Assembly: GCA_029876055.1 (NCBI GenBank)
Contig: CM056875.1
Coordinates: forward strand, 7,341,001-7,405,000
DNA length: 64,000 nt
Direction: 5' to 3'
Source: Madurella fahalii
Taxonomy: Eukaryota > Ascomycota > Sordariomycetes > Sordariales
Made by a program: the position numbers and the translations under genes. Positions 47,801 to 59,219 of this stretch are shown one piece after another. Numbering within the stretch: position 1 is the stretch's first letter; each line of letters starts with the position of its first letter. The notes beneath the pieces are model-generated. The model did no database searches. It worked only from the letters and a program-made list of their open reading frames with translations, and was not told the DNA's origin.

Positions 47801-50699
47801 CGGCTCCAAGGTCACCAACTTTGAGAATCTGGACTTCGACGCCGAGGACGAATCGGCCCTCCAAGCTGCCGCCATGGCCAATGCGCAGAATGCCATTGCC
47901 GAGGCGCAGAAGAAGGCGCGTGAATTCAACAAGGACGAGACCAAGCTCGACGAAGATGGCGAGATGAACTTCCAAAACCCCACGGGCATGGGCGACGTTG
48001 AGATCGAGCAGCCGAAGCTGCTCAACTGCCAGCTCAAGGAGTACCAGCTCAAGGGTCTCAACTGGCTCGTCAACCTATACGAGCAAGGCATCAACGGCAT
48101 CCTCGCCGACGAAATGGGTCTCGGCAAGACTGTGCAGTCCATCTCGGTAATGGCTTACCTGGCCGAGAAATACGACATCTGGGGCCCTTTCCTCGTCGTC
48201 GCCCCTGCTTCGACCTTGCACAACTGGCAGCAGGAAATCACAAAGTTTGTCCCGCAGTTCAAGGTGCTACCGTACTGGGGCACTGCGGGAGACCGCAAGG
48301 TGCTGCGCAAGTTCTGGGACCGCAAGCACACCACGTACAAGAAGGACGCCGCCTTCCATGTCATGATCACGTCATATCAACTTGTCGTTTCTGATGTGGC
48401 ATATTTCCAGAAGATGAAGTGGCAGTACATGATCCTCGACGAGGCCCAGGCCATCAAGAGCTCGCAGAGCTCACGGTGGAAGTGCCTGCTGGGCTTCCAC
48501 TGCCGCAACCGACTGCTTCTGACGGGCACGCCCATCCAGAACAACATGCAGGAGCTATGGGCCTTGCTGCATTTCATCATGCCATCGCTGTTCGACTCTC
48601 ATGACGAATTCAGCGAGTGGTTCTCCAAGGACATCGAGTCGCATGCGCAGAGCAACACGAAGCTGAATGAGGATCAACTCAAGCGTCTGCACATGATTCT
48701 GAAGCCGTTTATGCTTCGTCGCGTCAAGAAGCATGTCCAGAAGGAACTGGGCGACAAGATCGAGCTGGATGTGTTCTGCAACCTCACGTACCGCCAGCGG
48801 GCCATGTATTCGAATCTCCGCAACCAGATCAGCATCATGGATCTCATTGAAAAGGCTACCATCGGGGAAGACGACTCGGCCAGTCTCATGAACCTCGTCA
48901 TGCAGTTCCGGAAGGTCTGCAACCACCCGGATCTGTTTGAGCGTGCCGACACTGCCTCTCCGTTCTCCTGCGGCTACTTTGCGGAGACAGCGTCATTCGT
49001 CCGAGAGGGGTCCAATGTCACCGTCGGTTATTCGACGCGCAGCATGATCGACTACGAGCTGCCACGTCTAATCTGGCGTGACGGCGGGCGGCTGCACAAG
49101 GCTGGTCCCGACAACGCAACTGCAGGCTTCCGAAGCAAGTATTTGGGCCATATGATGAACATCTGGACGCCAGATAACATCCGTGAAAGCCTGGCGGGTA
49201 CTGACAACTTTTCGTGGCTTCGCTTTGCCGACACCAGTCTGCAAGAAGCTTATCGCGCCGGCCACCAGGATATCTTCACTCGTGCTGTAGAGCTTTCCAC
49301 TAAGAAGAATCGGCTAGGCGATATGAGAGTCATGTACAGCGAGCCGGAGGACCGCGAATGGGCCCCTGCGCACGCTTTGTTCCAGATTCAGGAGCGAGCG
49401 GATCGCAAGCCGCTGGCCGAGATTACCGAGCAAGGTATCCTCGGCAACCTTATGAACGTGGCGCGCCCTACATACAATGAGCTAGGACTCGGGAGGCTGG
49501 AGCAGGCTGCGCGCCCGCGCGCCTCTGCTCCGCCGATCGAGGTCTCTTGCGTTAGCCGTGGCGCCATCATTGAGCGCGAGAATACTCTGTTCAGTATACC
49601 GATACGCAAGACCCTGTTCGGTCCCACCCAGATGGAGGAGAAGGCCCTCGTCTCTCAGAAGGTGCCTTTCGAACGCTACCCGTCGCGTGCGCTCCTTCCG
49701 GCTCCAGACAAGGAGAAGCAGCGGTTCACAAACATCACGGTCCCGTCAATGCGCCGCTTTGTCACTGACTCGGGCAAGCTCGCCAAGTTGGACGAACTGC
49801 TACGGGAGCTGAAGGAGGGTGGCCACCGTGTGCTCTTGTACTTCCAAATGACACGCATGATCGACTTGATGGAGGAGTATCTGACATACCGGAACTACAA
49901 GTACTGCCGTCTCGACGGCTCGACAAAGCTCGAGGACAGGCGAGACACGGTAGCGGATTTCCAGACGCGGCCCGAGATCTTCATCTTCCTCTTGTCCACC
50001 CGCGCCGGCGGTCTTGGTATCAACCTCACGACGGCAGACACTGTTATTTTCTACGATTCGGACTGGAACCCGACGATCGACTCGCAAGCCATGGATCGTG
50101 CTCACCGTCTCGGCCAGACCAAGCAGGTCACTGTGTACCGCCTTATCACGCGCGGCACGATCGAAGAACGGATCCGCAAGCGGGCCATGCAAAAAGAGGA
50201 GGTGCAGCGCGTCGTCATTACCGGCGGGTCGTCGGCGGCTGGCGGCGGCGTCGACTTCTCTGGCCGTAGGGCGCCCGAGAACCGCAACCGCGACATTGCC
50301 ATGTGGCTGGCGGATGACGAGCAGGCAGAGATGATTGAACGGCGCGAGAAGGAGCTTCTCGAGAGCGGCGAGTACGACAAGATCCAGAAGAAGCGTGGCG
50401 GCAAGCGGAAGCGCGTAGGCGAGGCGGCTGTCAGTCTGGATGAGATGTATCATGAGGGTGAGTCTTTTTTTTTTTTTTTCCCGATGTAGTTATACTATGT
50501 GATGGTCACGGACTAACGGGACGCTCGTGTAGGTGAGGGACATTTTGACGACAACAAGGGATCGGGTACGGCGACCCCGACGGGCGCCGCCGACGCAGGC
50601 GACGGTCGAGCCGGCAAGCGCAAGAAGACGGGCGGCAGTAAAAAGGCCAAGACGACCAAGCAGCGGCTGGCGATTGCCGACGGCGAGATTGATGCCTGA
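44879..50699 (+). CDS. INO80: INO80 chromatin-remodelling ATPase
   Basis: Catalytic subunit of the INO80 complex, which slides nucleosomes and affects H2A.Z exchange, transcription and DNA repair. Four exons (44879-45475, 45757-46050, 46110-50457, 50533-50699) all join in frame and give 1,801 residues. The first 300 residues are Pro/Ser-rich and disordered. A basic coiled-coil-like region follows, then the DBINO domain (FNQIYDQIWRDLARKD) near residue 695. The SNF2 N-lobe has DEMGLGKTVQS near residue 963 and the DEAQ box near 1073. The C-lobe, after the long insertion typical of INO80, has LLSTRAGGLGINL and MDRAHRLGQTKQV near 1628. The tail is Lys/Arg-rich (GKRKKTGGSKKAKTTK). The 281-nt first intron is unusually long for this window. 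Confidence 0.96.
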
Positions 50700-51864
50700 A
50701 AAGGAGGAAATCCCTCGGCGACGGTCCCCCCAACCCCCCTTCGGAGTGTAGCAAGGACTTTGTTGACGGGGAAGCTTTGATGGGTCTTGGGGAAGCAAAG
50801 TCCCCCCATGTGACTGTAGGATTAAGAAACGGGATGTTTGGTTTACGTGTACAGGGCAGGAAGAAAACGGCCACTTCGTTAAGGAGGGCCTTTTAGGCTG
50901 GTGTTTAGGTTTGATGGCGGAAGGAGTGGACACATACAGCGACGGCAAAGACTACCGAGTACAATTTTCTTATTTTCCTTGTCTTCCCGATAGAACGCCG
51001 GGCCCTTTGCTCGCCACGACGATGGTTTGTAGCTAGCCGGCTTATTCGCTCGTGCTGGGGCGATAAATACAGCAATATACAGCGCGTTAATGACATTTGG
51101 CAGCGACATCATATAGTCTTCCGCTTCGGTGTCGTCAAATCACAGGGGGAGGGGCAAAGCGTATACAAGATACATTGGAAGTTGCTTTGTCCGCGAGATT
51201 CCAGGCCACCTTGATGATGGCGGTGTAAGGCCTATCTCCATTTCCCCGCATATATCTCAGATAAATGCCTGATGAGTGTTTCTGCTTGTGCATACAGGGC
51301 TGATGTGCTGTTCCGGTGAGCCGGCAGTTCAACGATGCCAAGAGCTCTCGATTCCTACTCAGATGAGTTCCAGATCAACCACCGAAGAGCCCCGAGATAT
51401 GACTCTCCTAGAGAGTGATGGACCGCTATCTGGTACTTGGTCGTGCTCGAATTCGTTGGCATACACAGCTCGGGAGCGACGGTGCCGATGCTGCGAGGGG
51501 ACCAAGACGCCGTTGCTGTGCTCATGGCGCACCATGCCCCCCTTTCCCCCGATCAAATTAACGGAGACTAACATTGCTCCCATTCTTTCCCTGCCCGAAT
51601 CGGCAGCTGTCGGTACAGCTGCGGGAGGATTTACGTTGGAACATGCAGGAACGGCAAACGTCTTGTTACCTCGTCCTTTTCACTTCGTTATGTCGCGGCA
51701 GTGTGCGCGAAGATGCGGAGCTTGCCGGGGTAGAGACGGCGATCGTCTTGTCGCCGTTTTCCGCGGGGCGCATCGCTTCAAGATCTCTCCCGTCAACAAA
51801 GCCCCGACGACCGCGATGGATGGGTAGGCGCGGATCAGCGAGCGCCCTTCCCCCCCCTCCCCGC
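50700..51864. other. Convergent gap between INO80 and promethin-like gene
   Basis: About 1.2 kb between convergent genes. A plus-strand frame near 51276-51827 is open but has no domain and no coding-like composition, so I do not call it. Otherwise only 3' flanks are expected. Confidence 0.4.
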
Positions 51865-52478
51865 CTAGGTGCCCAGGACCGACTCGTAGCCAAAACCGGG
51901 CTTGTGCGCCAGCGACGGCCCCGTCTTCTCGTCGGCGTGCTTGGTCTCGTCGTCGTCGTCGTCGGAAGGGACCTTGGTCCACGACAAGGGGGACGGGAAG
52001 GCTGAGGACGAGGGCGCCGAGCCGTCGGGGCTGCCCGCGATGCTCTGCACTACGCGGAAGGCCCAGCGGGCGGCCATGAAGGAGGCGACGGCCCAGGCCC
52101 AGACGCAGATGGCGATGCCGCAGGTTATGAAGAGCGTCGGGACGAGGACGGCCAGGGCGACGCCGGTCCAGAACATGGTGAAGACGAGGGCGGCGCCGCC
52201 GGCGAGCAGGACGGCGGACCCCGTGAAGGAGAGGAAGAGCAGGACGGGGATCAGGGAGAAGGTCACCAGCGAGACAAGGAAGGCCTGGGCGCGCATGTTA
52301 GCACTCGATGGAGACCAGTCGTCTCGGGTTGGTGGGTACATACAAAGAGCAGTGGGCGCGCCGACGCAAGGTCGCTTGTCTGCGTGTAGGCCCACTGTCG
52401 CGACTCGGGCGGGACGACGCGGTCGATCTGGCTCTGGATGAAGCCGAGGAAGCCGGCAGCAGCCTCGGAGACGGCCAT
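51865..52478 (-). CDS. Promethin-like lipid-droplet membrane protein
   Basis: Two exons (52344-52478 and 51865-52284) separated by a 59-nt GTATGT...CCCAG intron give 184 residues. The N-terminus (MAVSEAAAGFLGFIQSQIDRVVPP) is amphipathic. It is followed by a dense hydrophobic block of about 75 residues (FLVSLVTFSLIPVLLFLSFTG and onward, with repeated Gly) that resembles the helical-hairpin region of promethin/TMEM159 and the yeast Ldo proteins, which work with seipin at lipid-droplet assembly sites. The C-terminal tail is hydrophilic, with a run of five Asp, and ends in PGFGYESVLGT. The family call rests on topology and composition rather than a strict motif. It may act in the same organelle context as the LDAH gene at 35.8 kb. 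Confidence 0.7.
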
Positions 52479-54049
52479 TGCTAGAGGATTGGCGTGGTTG
52501 GGGCCCAAACCAAAACGGCGAAAACTTAGATATGTTATCCAGGAAGGTGGCTGATGGAGGCCAAAGGAGAGAGAGAGGTCCGGCGCCAGTTTCGTGGACA
52601 GACCACTGACGTATGATGGCGTGTGGGGCAAAGAGAAGCTCTGGCCAATCTACACTCTTTAAATGCTCAGCGACCCACCTTCAACGACACCGAGCGTTAC
52701 CGTTTTTAGAACTTTACAATCCAGTACATGCCTCGGCTTTTGGGGGGCCAACCATCACTGTTTCCTCCAAGTACCTGTACCTTAGCAATCAACGCCCGCC
52801 ATTCCAGTGTTTACTTGGCTCAGTGGACCGACCACGCCATTTCCGCTGAAGCTCCCTTTTCTTTGGAGGTTCTCACAATAGTGCCTTTGCTGGGAGCTTT
52901 GTCTCATTGGCTCATATTTTGAGAGCACGGCTGCACGGCAAACGTAGTGCTCTAACTCATGACCGCGCGTAACACAGATCGTGTGGAACCAAGCCCTCGC
53001 TCTCAAAAATTGAATCGAAGCGCTCGTAGACAGCGCCCAACTTTACTCCCACCAGTCTAGCCGTGGCCAAATATTTTGCTCAAATCGTCCATGGTTGTAC
53101 CTGTTGCGGTCTACAACACTCGAAGGGCCAGAGGGTGAATGCTTTCGCAGATGCTGGAGTGTTAATAAAACATTGTCACAGTTGTGGATGGGTTCTCCGC
53201 GACGAGCATCGAACAGCCTCTGCTCCCGATTATGGTCCATTTGGATTGAGCCGCGCTGGATCTGGTGAAACATAAACATAGAAGTTGCTTTATGCGTGGA
53301 AGCATAGCATGAGCTGGCCGGCCATTCAACAAACGCGGAATTGTACAAGCGATGAGGCAACGTGTTCTAGCAACAAATAGCATGCTTTGGCACCGACATT
53401 ATGCGCTACGTACCGACGGTATTACTCGGCCGGGAAACTGTTGCTCGTGTCCGGTCCAAACTGATTACAGTAGTACAGTATGCCAGCGCATTGGCTTGCT
53501 CTGCATCTGGACCTACTCGAACGTCAATGTGTTCCTTGTCCAACCGTTTTGAGTGTAACTACGTTGTATATGCGGCTCTTAGACTCATGAAGCGATAGCC
53601 TCTACCTCCCCGTGAGCCCTCGAGTCTCTTTTGCGGTTGATTACCGGGTACCTCGTATGCTGTCTTTAAGATCAACGAAGGATAGGCCGTGCATTGTGTT
53701 GGATTCAAGACTACCAGGTCTACTCACCCCTCGAGAATCCATTTATATATGGCCATCGAGTTCGCCTTTCTAGTTCTAGCCTGGTTGAAACAGACTCTTT
53801 AGCACTCTCTTGCATCAGAAGTCGTTCCCAGCCACCGATAAACGCATTATTATTGACGCCGCTGACTCGTAAGACTATCATGAGTTCACTTAGATTCGCC
53901 TTCCTCCCTCAGTATTATATCTAACGAAAGGGCATGACAGAAGCTTCCTATTCTCGAGATTTTGATTCTACAGGATCATCAGAAGATATTGTGCCCGACC
54001 GTGGGCTCAAAAACATATACAACGTCGGCGGCCCGGCGTACCAGCCGCA
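52479..54049. other. Gene-free stretch
   Basis: About 1.6 kb with no recognised gene. The first part should contain the promoter of the promethin-like gene; the last part leads into the first Cys/His-rich gene. Confidence 0.4.
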
Positions 54050-54712
54050 ATGTGTCTCTTTACCAGGGTACAATACGGCTGTGGCCACCCAAGCACCTAC
54101 GACCGAGACATTGATGACTGTCCAATAGTCCGCGCCCAGATTGCCGCGGGTTACGAGAAAGGCTCGATTACACCGTGCTCCCAACCCGCCGATCCACAAG
54201 ACTTCGATTACCCAAAGTACCGTGAAAAGTGCCCGGAATGCTATAAGCGGTACAAGAAAGAAATGGAAGCCAGATTCGACGCAGAGTGGGACTTTCGCGT
54301 CGCAAACGCAAACGCGGATGGGCAAGACGAGGTTATCCGCCGCATAGACGAATGGATGGAAGCGATGGACCAGCAACGCGAAGCCAGCATCGAACAGTGG
54401 GAGGCCGACAGCAAGATAATAGATCAAGACCCCACCATCGAATACGACATATGGCTCGAGCAGGTTTTCCAATCCCTGGACACCTACGTTACCGAGTTGA
54501 CCCGCCAGGCCGTAAACGAGAAGGAGACCGGTCTCAGTCTTTACGACGTACAGCCCAGCGGGTCTCTTGGCAGCGGCGCCGGTCCAGCTCGAAGTAGCTC
54601 CGGCGGCTCTGAAACGCAGAGCTTGGCTCGGTCTCGCCAGCGAAGGGAACAGCGGGAGCGAATGCGGGCCCGGCGGCGGGAGCTGTCAGCCCCGAATACC
54701 ACGTGGATTTGA
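54050..54712 (+). CDS. Cys/His-rich family protein 1 (220 residues)
   Basis: I do not recognise a named family, but this gene and those at 55823, 60810 and 62261 appear related. It is a single exon starting MCLFTRVQYGCGH. The Cys/His pattern is C2, C11, H13, C24, C43, then C61-x2-C64, which could bind one or two metal ions. The last pair (KCPECYKRYKKEMEA) opens a long charged helix with FDAEW. The middle is rich in Glu, Asp and Arg and should be helical. The C-terminal 60 residues are Ser/Gly-rich and then strongly basic (ARSRQRREQRERMRARRRE), like a nuclear or nucleic-acid-binding tail. No signal peptide or membrane segment. The gene sits alone in accessory DNA. Confidence 0.72.
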   Translation: MCLFTRVQYGCGHPSTYDRDIDDCPIVRAQIAAGYEKGSITPCSQPADPQDFDYPKYREKCPECYKRYKKEMEARFDAEWDFRVANANADGQDEVIRRIDEWMEAMDQQREASIEQWEADSKIIDQDPTIEYDIWLEQVFQSLDTYVTELTRQAVNEKETGLSLYDVQPSGSLGSGAGPARSSSGGSETQSLARSRQRREQRERMRARRRELSAPNTTWI

Positions 54713-55822
54713 TATTGAGCGACACGGCATCATGTTGGCCGGTTTCGAGTTGGGGAACACTGTTCCCGGGCATCTTGGCCCTCTGATCAGAGAGTGGGAA
54801 TTGTCGGGTCACCGCCCTGGTGGCTTGATCTGGGATCCCAAGGAGAGGCCCATGTTTACTGTACACCCCAAGTAGGCGAACTCAGCCATTAATTAACCTT
54901 AGACAGGATATCTGATTATAACTCTGATTGCACCTCTATTTGAGGGCTTTCCTTGCGTACACAATGCCCCCCCTCGATTAGAGGGAGTCTATCCGCACAT
55001 GTTCGTTTGACCCCGTTTGGGCTGCGGAAACCTTCTGTGTCCTTACTAGTTGCTTACCTTAGCCTTGTCGGTCTAGTTCCTGCTATCTTTATCCTTCTTA
55101 TTTTGATGGGTGTGTTTGGCATATATGTACGTTTCTGCACCATTAGTATTTATACATTAGATGTATGGAAGCGCTTCTGAAGCGCTGATTCTGGACGGTA
55201 TCATTTCCGCATATACTACACTGGTTCACTTCATGCCACCTAGTCAGGTGTCATGTGCGGAACGGGTATCGTACAGGGGCCTAGGTGTAACGGAGAGTTG
55301 TGCTGCTTTGATTACTAGGGAATCACCTCCATTCTATGTAATTTCTAGCAGCACCTGACCGCGCTATTGCCAGCGGGTTCAGGTTCTCCTTATTACCGAG
55401 TGGGGGTTGGTTGGTTCAGTCCCAATCCCATGGGCAGCCCTGCTCTCTATCTTTGTCAACAAGCCAACACGGCGGCCGAAAAACCCCGATCTATGTATAC
55501 GTGTATAAAACACAGGCCACTTTGGACACCGGGCCTCTCGCATCATCTTTCCACGGCCTTAATAGCTGTCGCCACTTATTTCTGTTCGCTGTTTGTCGGC
55601 TGCGACAACAATGCCACCCAACTTAAACCTGCACCACATTTAACCTCAGCAAGTGTGGAACAGCTCACACTGAACCGTTTTATACTCAGAAAGCCCGAAG
55701 CCATTTTAGAGCCCCTTTAGTTCGTCAACCCCTAACCCCCCCCTAACCCCCCCAACCTTTGTTCCTGCTTGGTGATGATAACGAGTCAATCAACAAACAT
55801 TGACCGCCTATACGTTCTAGCC
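54713..55822. other. Gap between Cys/His-rich genes 1 and 2
   Basis: About 1.1 kb without a recognised gene. It contains a C-rich telomere-like stretch at 55729-55757. Confidence 0.4.
55729..55757 (+). repeat. C-rich stretch with two CCCTAA-like units
   Basis: The sequence reads CCCCTAACCCCC CCCTAACCCC CCC with two CCTAACCCC units. It resembles a degenerate telomeric repeat (CCCTAA) but is too short and irregular to call a telomere relic. It lies 66 bases upstream of Cys/His-rich gene 2. Confidence 0.4.
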
Positions 55823-56374
55823 ATGTGCCTGCTCAGGAGGACAGAGCATAGCTGCACGCACATTGTGGATGAAGTGGACTATTGCCAACCAGTACAATCC
55901 AAAATCGACCACGGAGCACAGAACGGGTCCTACACACCGTGTACAGTCGTCCCCGTCCCTGAACCAACCGTAAGCAAGTTGAAATGCGCCGAGTGCCACA
56001 GATCCTGGATGCATCATCGAAAGCTTGAATGGGAGAGCATGTGGACCGACTTTGAGATTTTGACCCGGGGGTTCCCTCGAGCCAAGGCTCGAGTTGCCCG
56101 GCTGAAGGAACTCGACGGCACCGAACTCGCAATCAACGTCCTGAGATGGAGGGGGGACACCATCCGCGGCTCCGGGCCTTCCATATACGAAAGATATCCT
56201 CAGTTTGTTCAGGAGAAGAAAAGGGAGATGAACCGGTTCGTTGCCAAGTGGGTCACCGACGAGCAGAGTGTGACCAGAGCGACGCAGCTAAACGAAGCAA
56301 CGGCTACAAGCGAGGCGAAGGGTACCGGCAAGGCAGAAGCAGCGTTGCCACGGTGGCGGCGGTGGAGGCGCTAA
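55823..56374 (+). CDS. Cys/His-rich family protein 2 (183 residues)
   Basis: A single-exon gene related to the one at 54050. The start at 55823 gives MCLLRRTEHSCTH and matches the position of the start in the other copies; an in-frame upstream ATG at 55769 is less likely. Pattern: C2, C11, H13, C21, C40, C55-x2-C58. The fourth Cys lies in NGSYTPC, closely matching KGSITPC of copy 1. The last pair lies in KCAECHRSWMHH and is followed by a Trp-containing helix (LEWESMW). The remainder is a charged helical region ending in a basic LPRWRRWRR. Similarity to copy 1 is clear in the first 75 residues and weak afterwards. Function unknown. Confidence 0.72.
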   Translation: MCLLRRTEHSCTHIVDEVDYCQPVQSKIDHGAQNGSYTPCTVVPVPEPTVSKLKCAECHRSWMHHRKLEWESMWTDFEILTRGFPRAKARVARLKELDGTELAINVLRWRGDTIRGSGPSIYERYPQFVQEKKREMNRFVAKWVTDEQSVTRATQLNEATATSEAKGTGKAEAALPRWRRWRR

Positions 56375-57416
56375 ATAGCAATAACGCAACTCCTATAGAA
56401 AAGCACTCACGGTTAGACAAGACAGTATTTTGTAAGTACTTGATGTTTGCTCTATGTACTGATGTTATATTCGGATGTCTTTGGTAACAGGCGCCGCAAA
56501 TTCTGACTCTGGTGAAATAAATAATCAGGAATATAAATTCCAAGTCCTCAATCGATGCAATGGTTCAGTGTTTACTCGCAATTGCACTCGCCGCAGCCTT
56601 GATCCGGCAGACGAATGTTATCAGCGCAGCGTGCCTTAAGAGACACCTGGGAGTCGATGGTTAAATATTGATTAATCGTCTAGGATCACGAAAAAAGGAA
56701 GGCTTACCCGTACCTCCTAATTCAAAGAATAGAGTGTACGATTATATACACAAAGGAGAACGCTGTCGTAGCAACAATCCACATGGTAAAAACTGCCTTC
56801 CGCGACGCGCTTGCTAACGAGAAAGAGGCTGAGGGTGGCCATATAAGGTAAGTAAAGACGAACATCGCAATGGCAAGGTGTTTAGACAAAACAGGAGCAG
56901 AATTTGGCAACCTGCCACGAGCTCGAGTCCGCCAATCTTATCCTTAATGAAATATGTTGTAAATCTCGACCAGTCAACCATAGATAAGGTGCCGATACTA
57001 ACGGGTGATCGATGAAGCTGCGGTACTGATGTTATCGGTCCGTGTCTAGCATCAGTAGGAAGACGAGTAGAGTGACCCCGTTGATCGGTTTGTCGAAAGG
57101 AAAGAATCCCAAGGTCTTTTCCTCGCCCATCCTGCGGATTGACGAAGCAGGATAAGCATCGCAACAGTCTCTCGCACCCGAACTCTGACGGGTGAGCAAG
57201 ACGGAGTTACCTTGTGTATCCTAGCGCCTACTGATAAATATCTGCTTAGCGTCGTCCTCGGTTATTATTATTAACGGCTCAAGCTGCTCATACAACTCGT
57301 TGACTTGGGAAGGACGGTTGTGAAACATGGCCATAGACCAGCGCTTCTCCTTGTCCAAGCTGTCAGATGGCTTTTTGTTGCCACGAAGTAGCCCCCAGGG
57401 TTGGTTGACCACAACA
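56375..57416. other. Gap with possible decayed 3' sequences
   Basis: No intact gene. A minus-strand frame at 56722-56910 encodes two hydrophobic segments (IAMFVFTYLIW and FTMWIVATTAFSFVYIIV) near its end and could be a remnant of a membrane-anchored protein, but there is no credible 5' part. A minus-strand frame near 57221-57412 could be the decayed 3' end of the HET-domain gene. Confidence 0.35.
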
Positions 57417-59219
57417 GGGGAGTAAATGTGGGATAAATTCTGGGAGAAGATTCGAAGCAGATTATCCCCCGCGTGAACAGCAGGTCGCAGATAGCTACCA
57501 GGGAGTAAGAGGCCAGCTCTCCGTTCTCAACCGGGCGAAAGACCATGTATCTCTTTATGCCGTGAAGCCAGAACAACTCATCGCGGTCACCTAGCGGCAT
57601 ATGAGGCAAAATGAGTCCAAATCGGTAACCGGGCTCCAGCCATTCTCGATAAGTCCAGAAACACTCCTCGGCATGATCGGCAGCGAAGAAGTCGCGAATG
57701 ATGCAGAGTTTGGCAGAGTTTGGTCACCTGTACTTACAAAGACCAATTGTCAGATCTAACGCGTACGACGCCACCATCCAACGGCGCAGAGATTCCAACC
57801 TGAGAGGCACCCTCCTTGGCCCGCCAATGATCGACCTGCCGATCATAGGCCAGGCGTTGGCAACGAAATCGCTCCAAAGATGCCGCCCCGTCGGACCAGT
57901 CAGGCACCCAGGATGGCAAATGGTGACGTGATTCTGTCCCCCTCCGTGTCGCGGTGAGTGCCAAGACCTCCGGAAATCGCCCAGTCACCTGCCCCAGGTA
58001 CGCCGCAATACCGATGTACACTTCCTTAACGGACCGGCTATAATCAGCCGTGATAGGGTTCCCTTTCCAGGAATCGATAAGCCCAAGACGGCAAAGACCT
58101 TGTCGCGGCGGTCGGAGCAGACACACTCGTACGTGTCCAACAGGATGCTCCACAGATAGATGAGATTGGCCTCCGATTTGGCGGTAGCGCACCCAAGGCG
58201 CTGCCCTGCGGTCACGCTCCCATCTGAGCCATCTCACACCGCTAAGCCCGCTCAGCGGCCACAGCGCAAACTCCCCTGCGTAGAAGACGCTGACCGTCTG
58301 CGCCGAGACGAACTCCTGCACGACCCACAGCCGCTGGAAGTAGGGACGCGCGAGGAGCCTGCCCAGCGCGGCGTCGGAGCGGCCGGCGTCGCTCTCCGGC
58401 TGCCATGTACGTCTTGCTGCCCCCAGCCCATGCCAGCATCGGACCAAAGATCTTGGAGTGGTTCATCCGCGTCAACCGCTCCAACGCCAGGTGGCTATCG
58501 CCAAAGCCGTCGTCTTCACCGAGATACACGAGCACGGTGGTGGCGCGCGCGTAGATGGTGCGCATCAGCTGCACCTGGGCCGAGCGCTCGGCGGTGTTGT
58601 CCTGGTCGATGCACACGGCGTCAACCCACACGAAGCGGGAGGCGTGCTCCCGCCGCACGCGCCGGAGCGCCGCCACGCAATTGTTGGTCACCTGCACCGT
58701 GTCCCAGTACGGTCCCAGGAAAATGGGCTGCCGCCGCTGGGCGTCGCCCGATGCGTCGGCCCATGTGTACGACAGCGCTTCGTACTCGGGCAGCGACGTG
58801 TTGCCGAGGGCCATCGTCATGAAGTAGGCATGGAGCGGGCCCGAAGGAGTTCCTGGTTCGAGGCCGAGGAGGCGGATCGACTCCTCCGTCTCCAGGTGTG
58901 GGTAGACAGATGAATGGTATTCAGTCTCTCCTCTGCTTGCGTCGGTTGTGGCGGTATAATCAGCGCCGTTGGAGGCGACGGCCGATGCGGCCGCAGAGAA
59001 AGACAAACCCACGGGTGCGCATTTTGTGTATTCCACCGCCGCCGGCCAGCTGAGGTTGAAATCTCTGTCAACTCCCGGTGGCGGAGCACGTGCAGTGATC
59101 TGCTTGGGATGCTCACTGATATCATCTGGCGCAAGGCTGTAGCAATTGAAGCAGTAGGGAAGACCCCCGGCTGCTACAACTTGCGGCTTGGAACACGACC
59201 GCTGGTGCCAGCGCGCCAT
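57417..59219 (-). pseudogene. HET-domain (heterokaryon incompatibility) pseudogene
   Basis: The 5' part starts at ATG 59217-59219 and encodes a Cys-containing N-terminus (RSCSKPQ...LPYCFNCYSL), then the HET domain: YEALSYTWADASGD, RFVWVDAVCIDQDNTAERSAQV and TTVLVYLGEDD. HET domains trigger cell death after fusion of incompatible strains. The frame is lost near 58385, where the next segment (LARPYFQRLWVVQEFVSA) lies in another frame. It shifts again near 58205 (SDRRDKVFAVLGLS) and back near 58070 (NPITADYSRSVKEVYIGIAAYL). A late segment (ELFWLHGIKRYMVFRPVENG, near 57500-57570) matches the usual C-terminal part. No splice sites explain the shifts. The gene is probably dead, though each piece is well preserved. 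Confidence 0.82.

Noticed and set aside
47175..47975. Long minus-strand frame (266 codons) opposite INO80
   Set aside because: Antisense of the INO80 exon encoding the charged region; the Leu/Val-rich text arises from codon bias.
51276..51827. 183-codon plus-strand frame after INO80
   Set aside because: Composition is not gene-like, the frame does not start with ATG, and no domain is visible; it overlaps a likely 3' flank.
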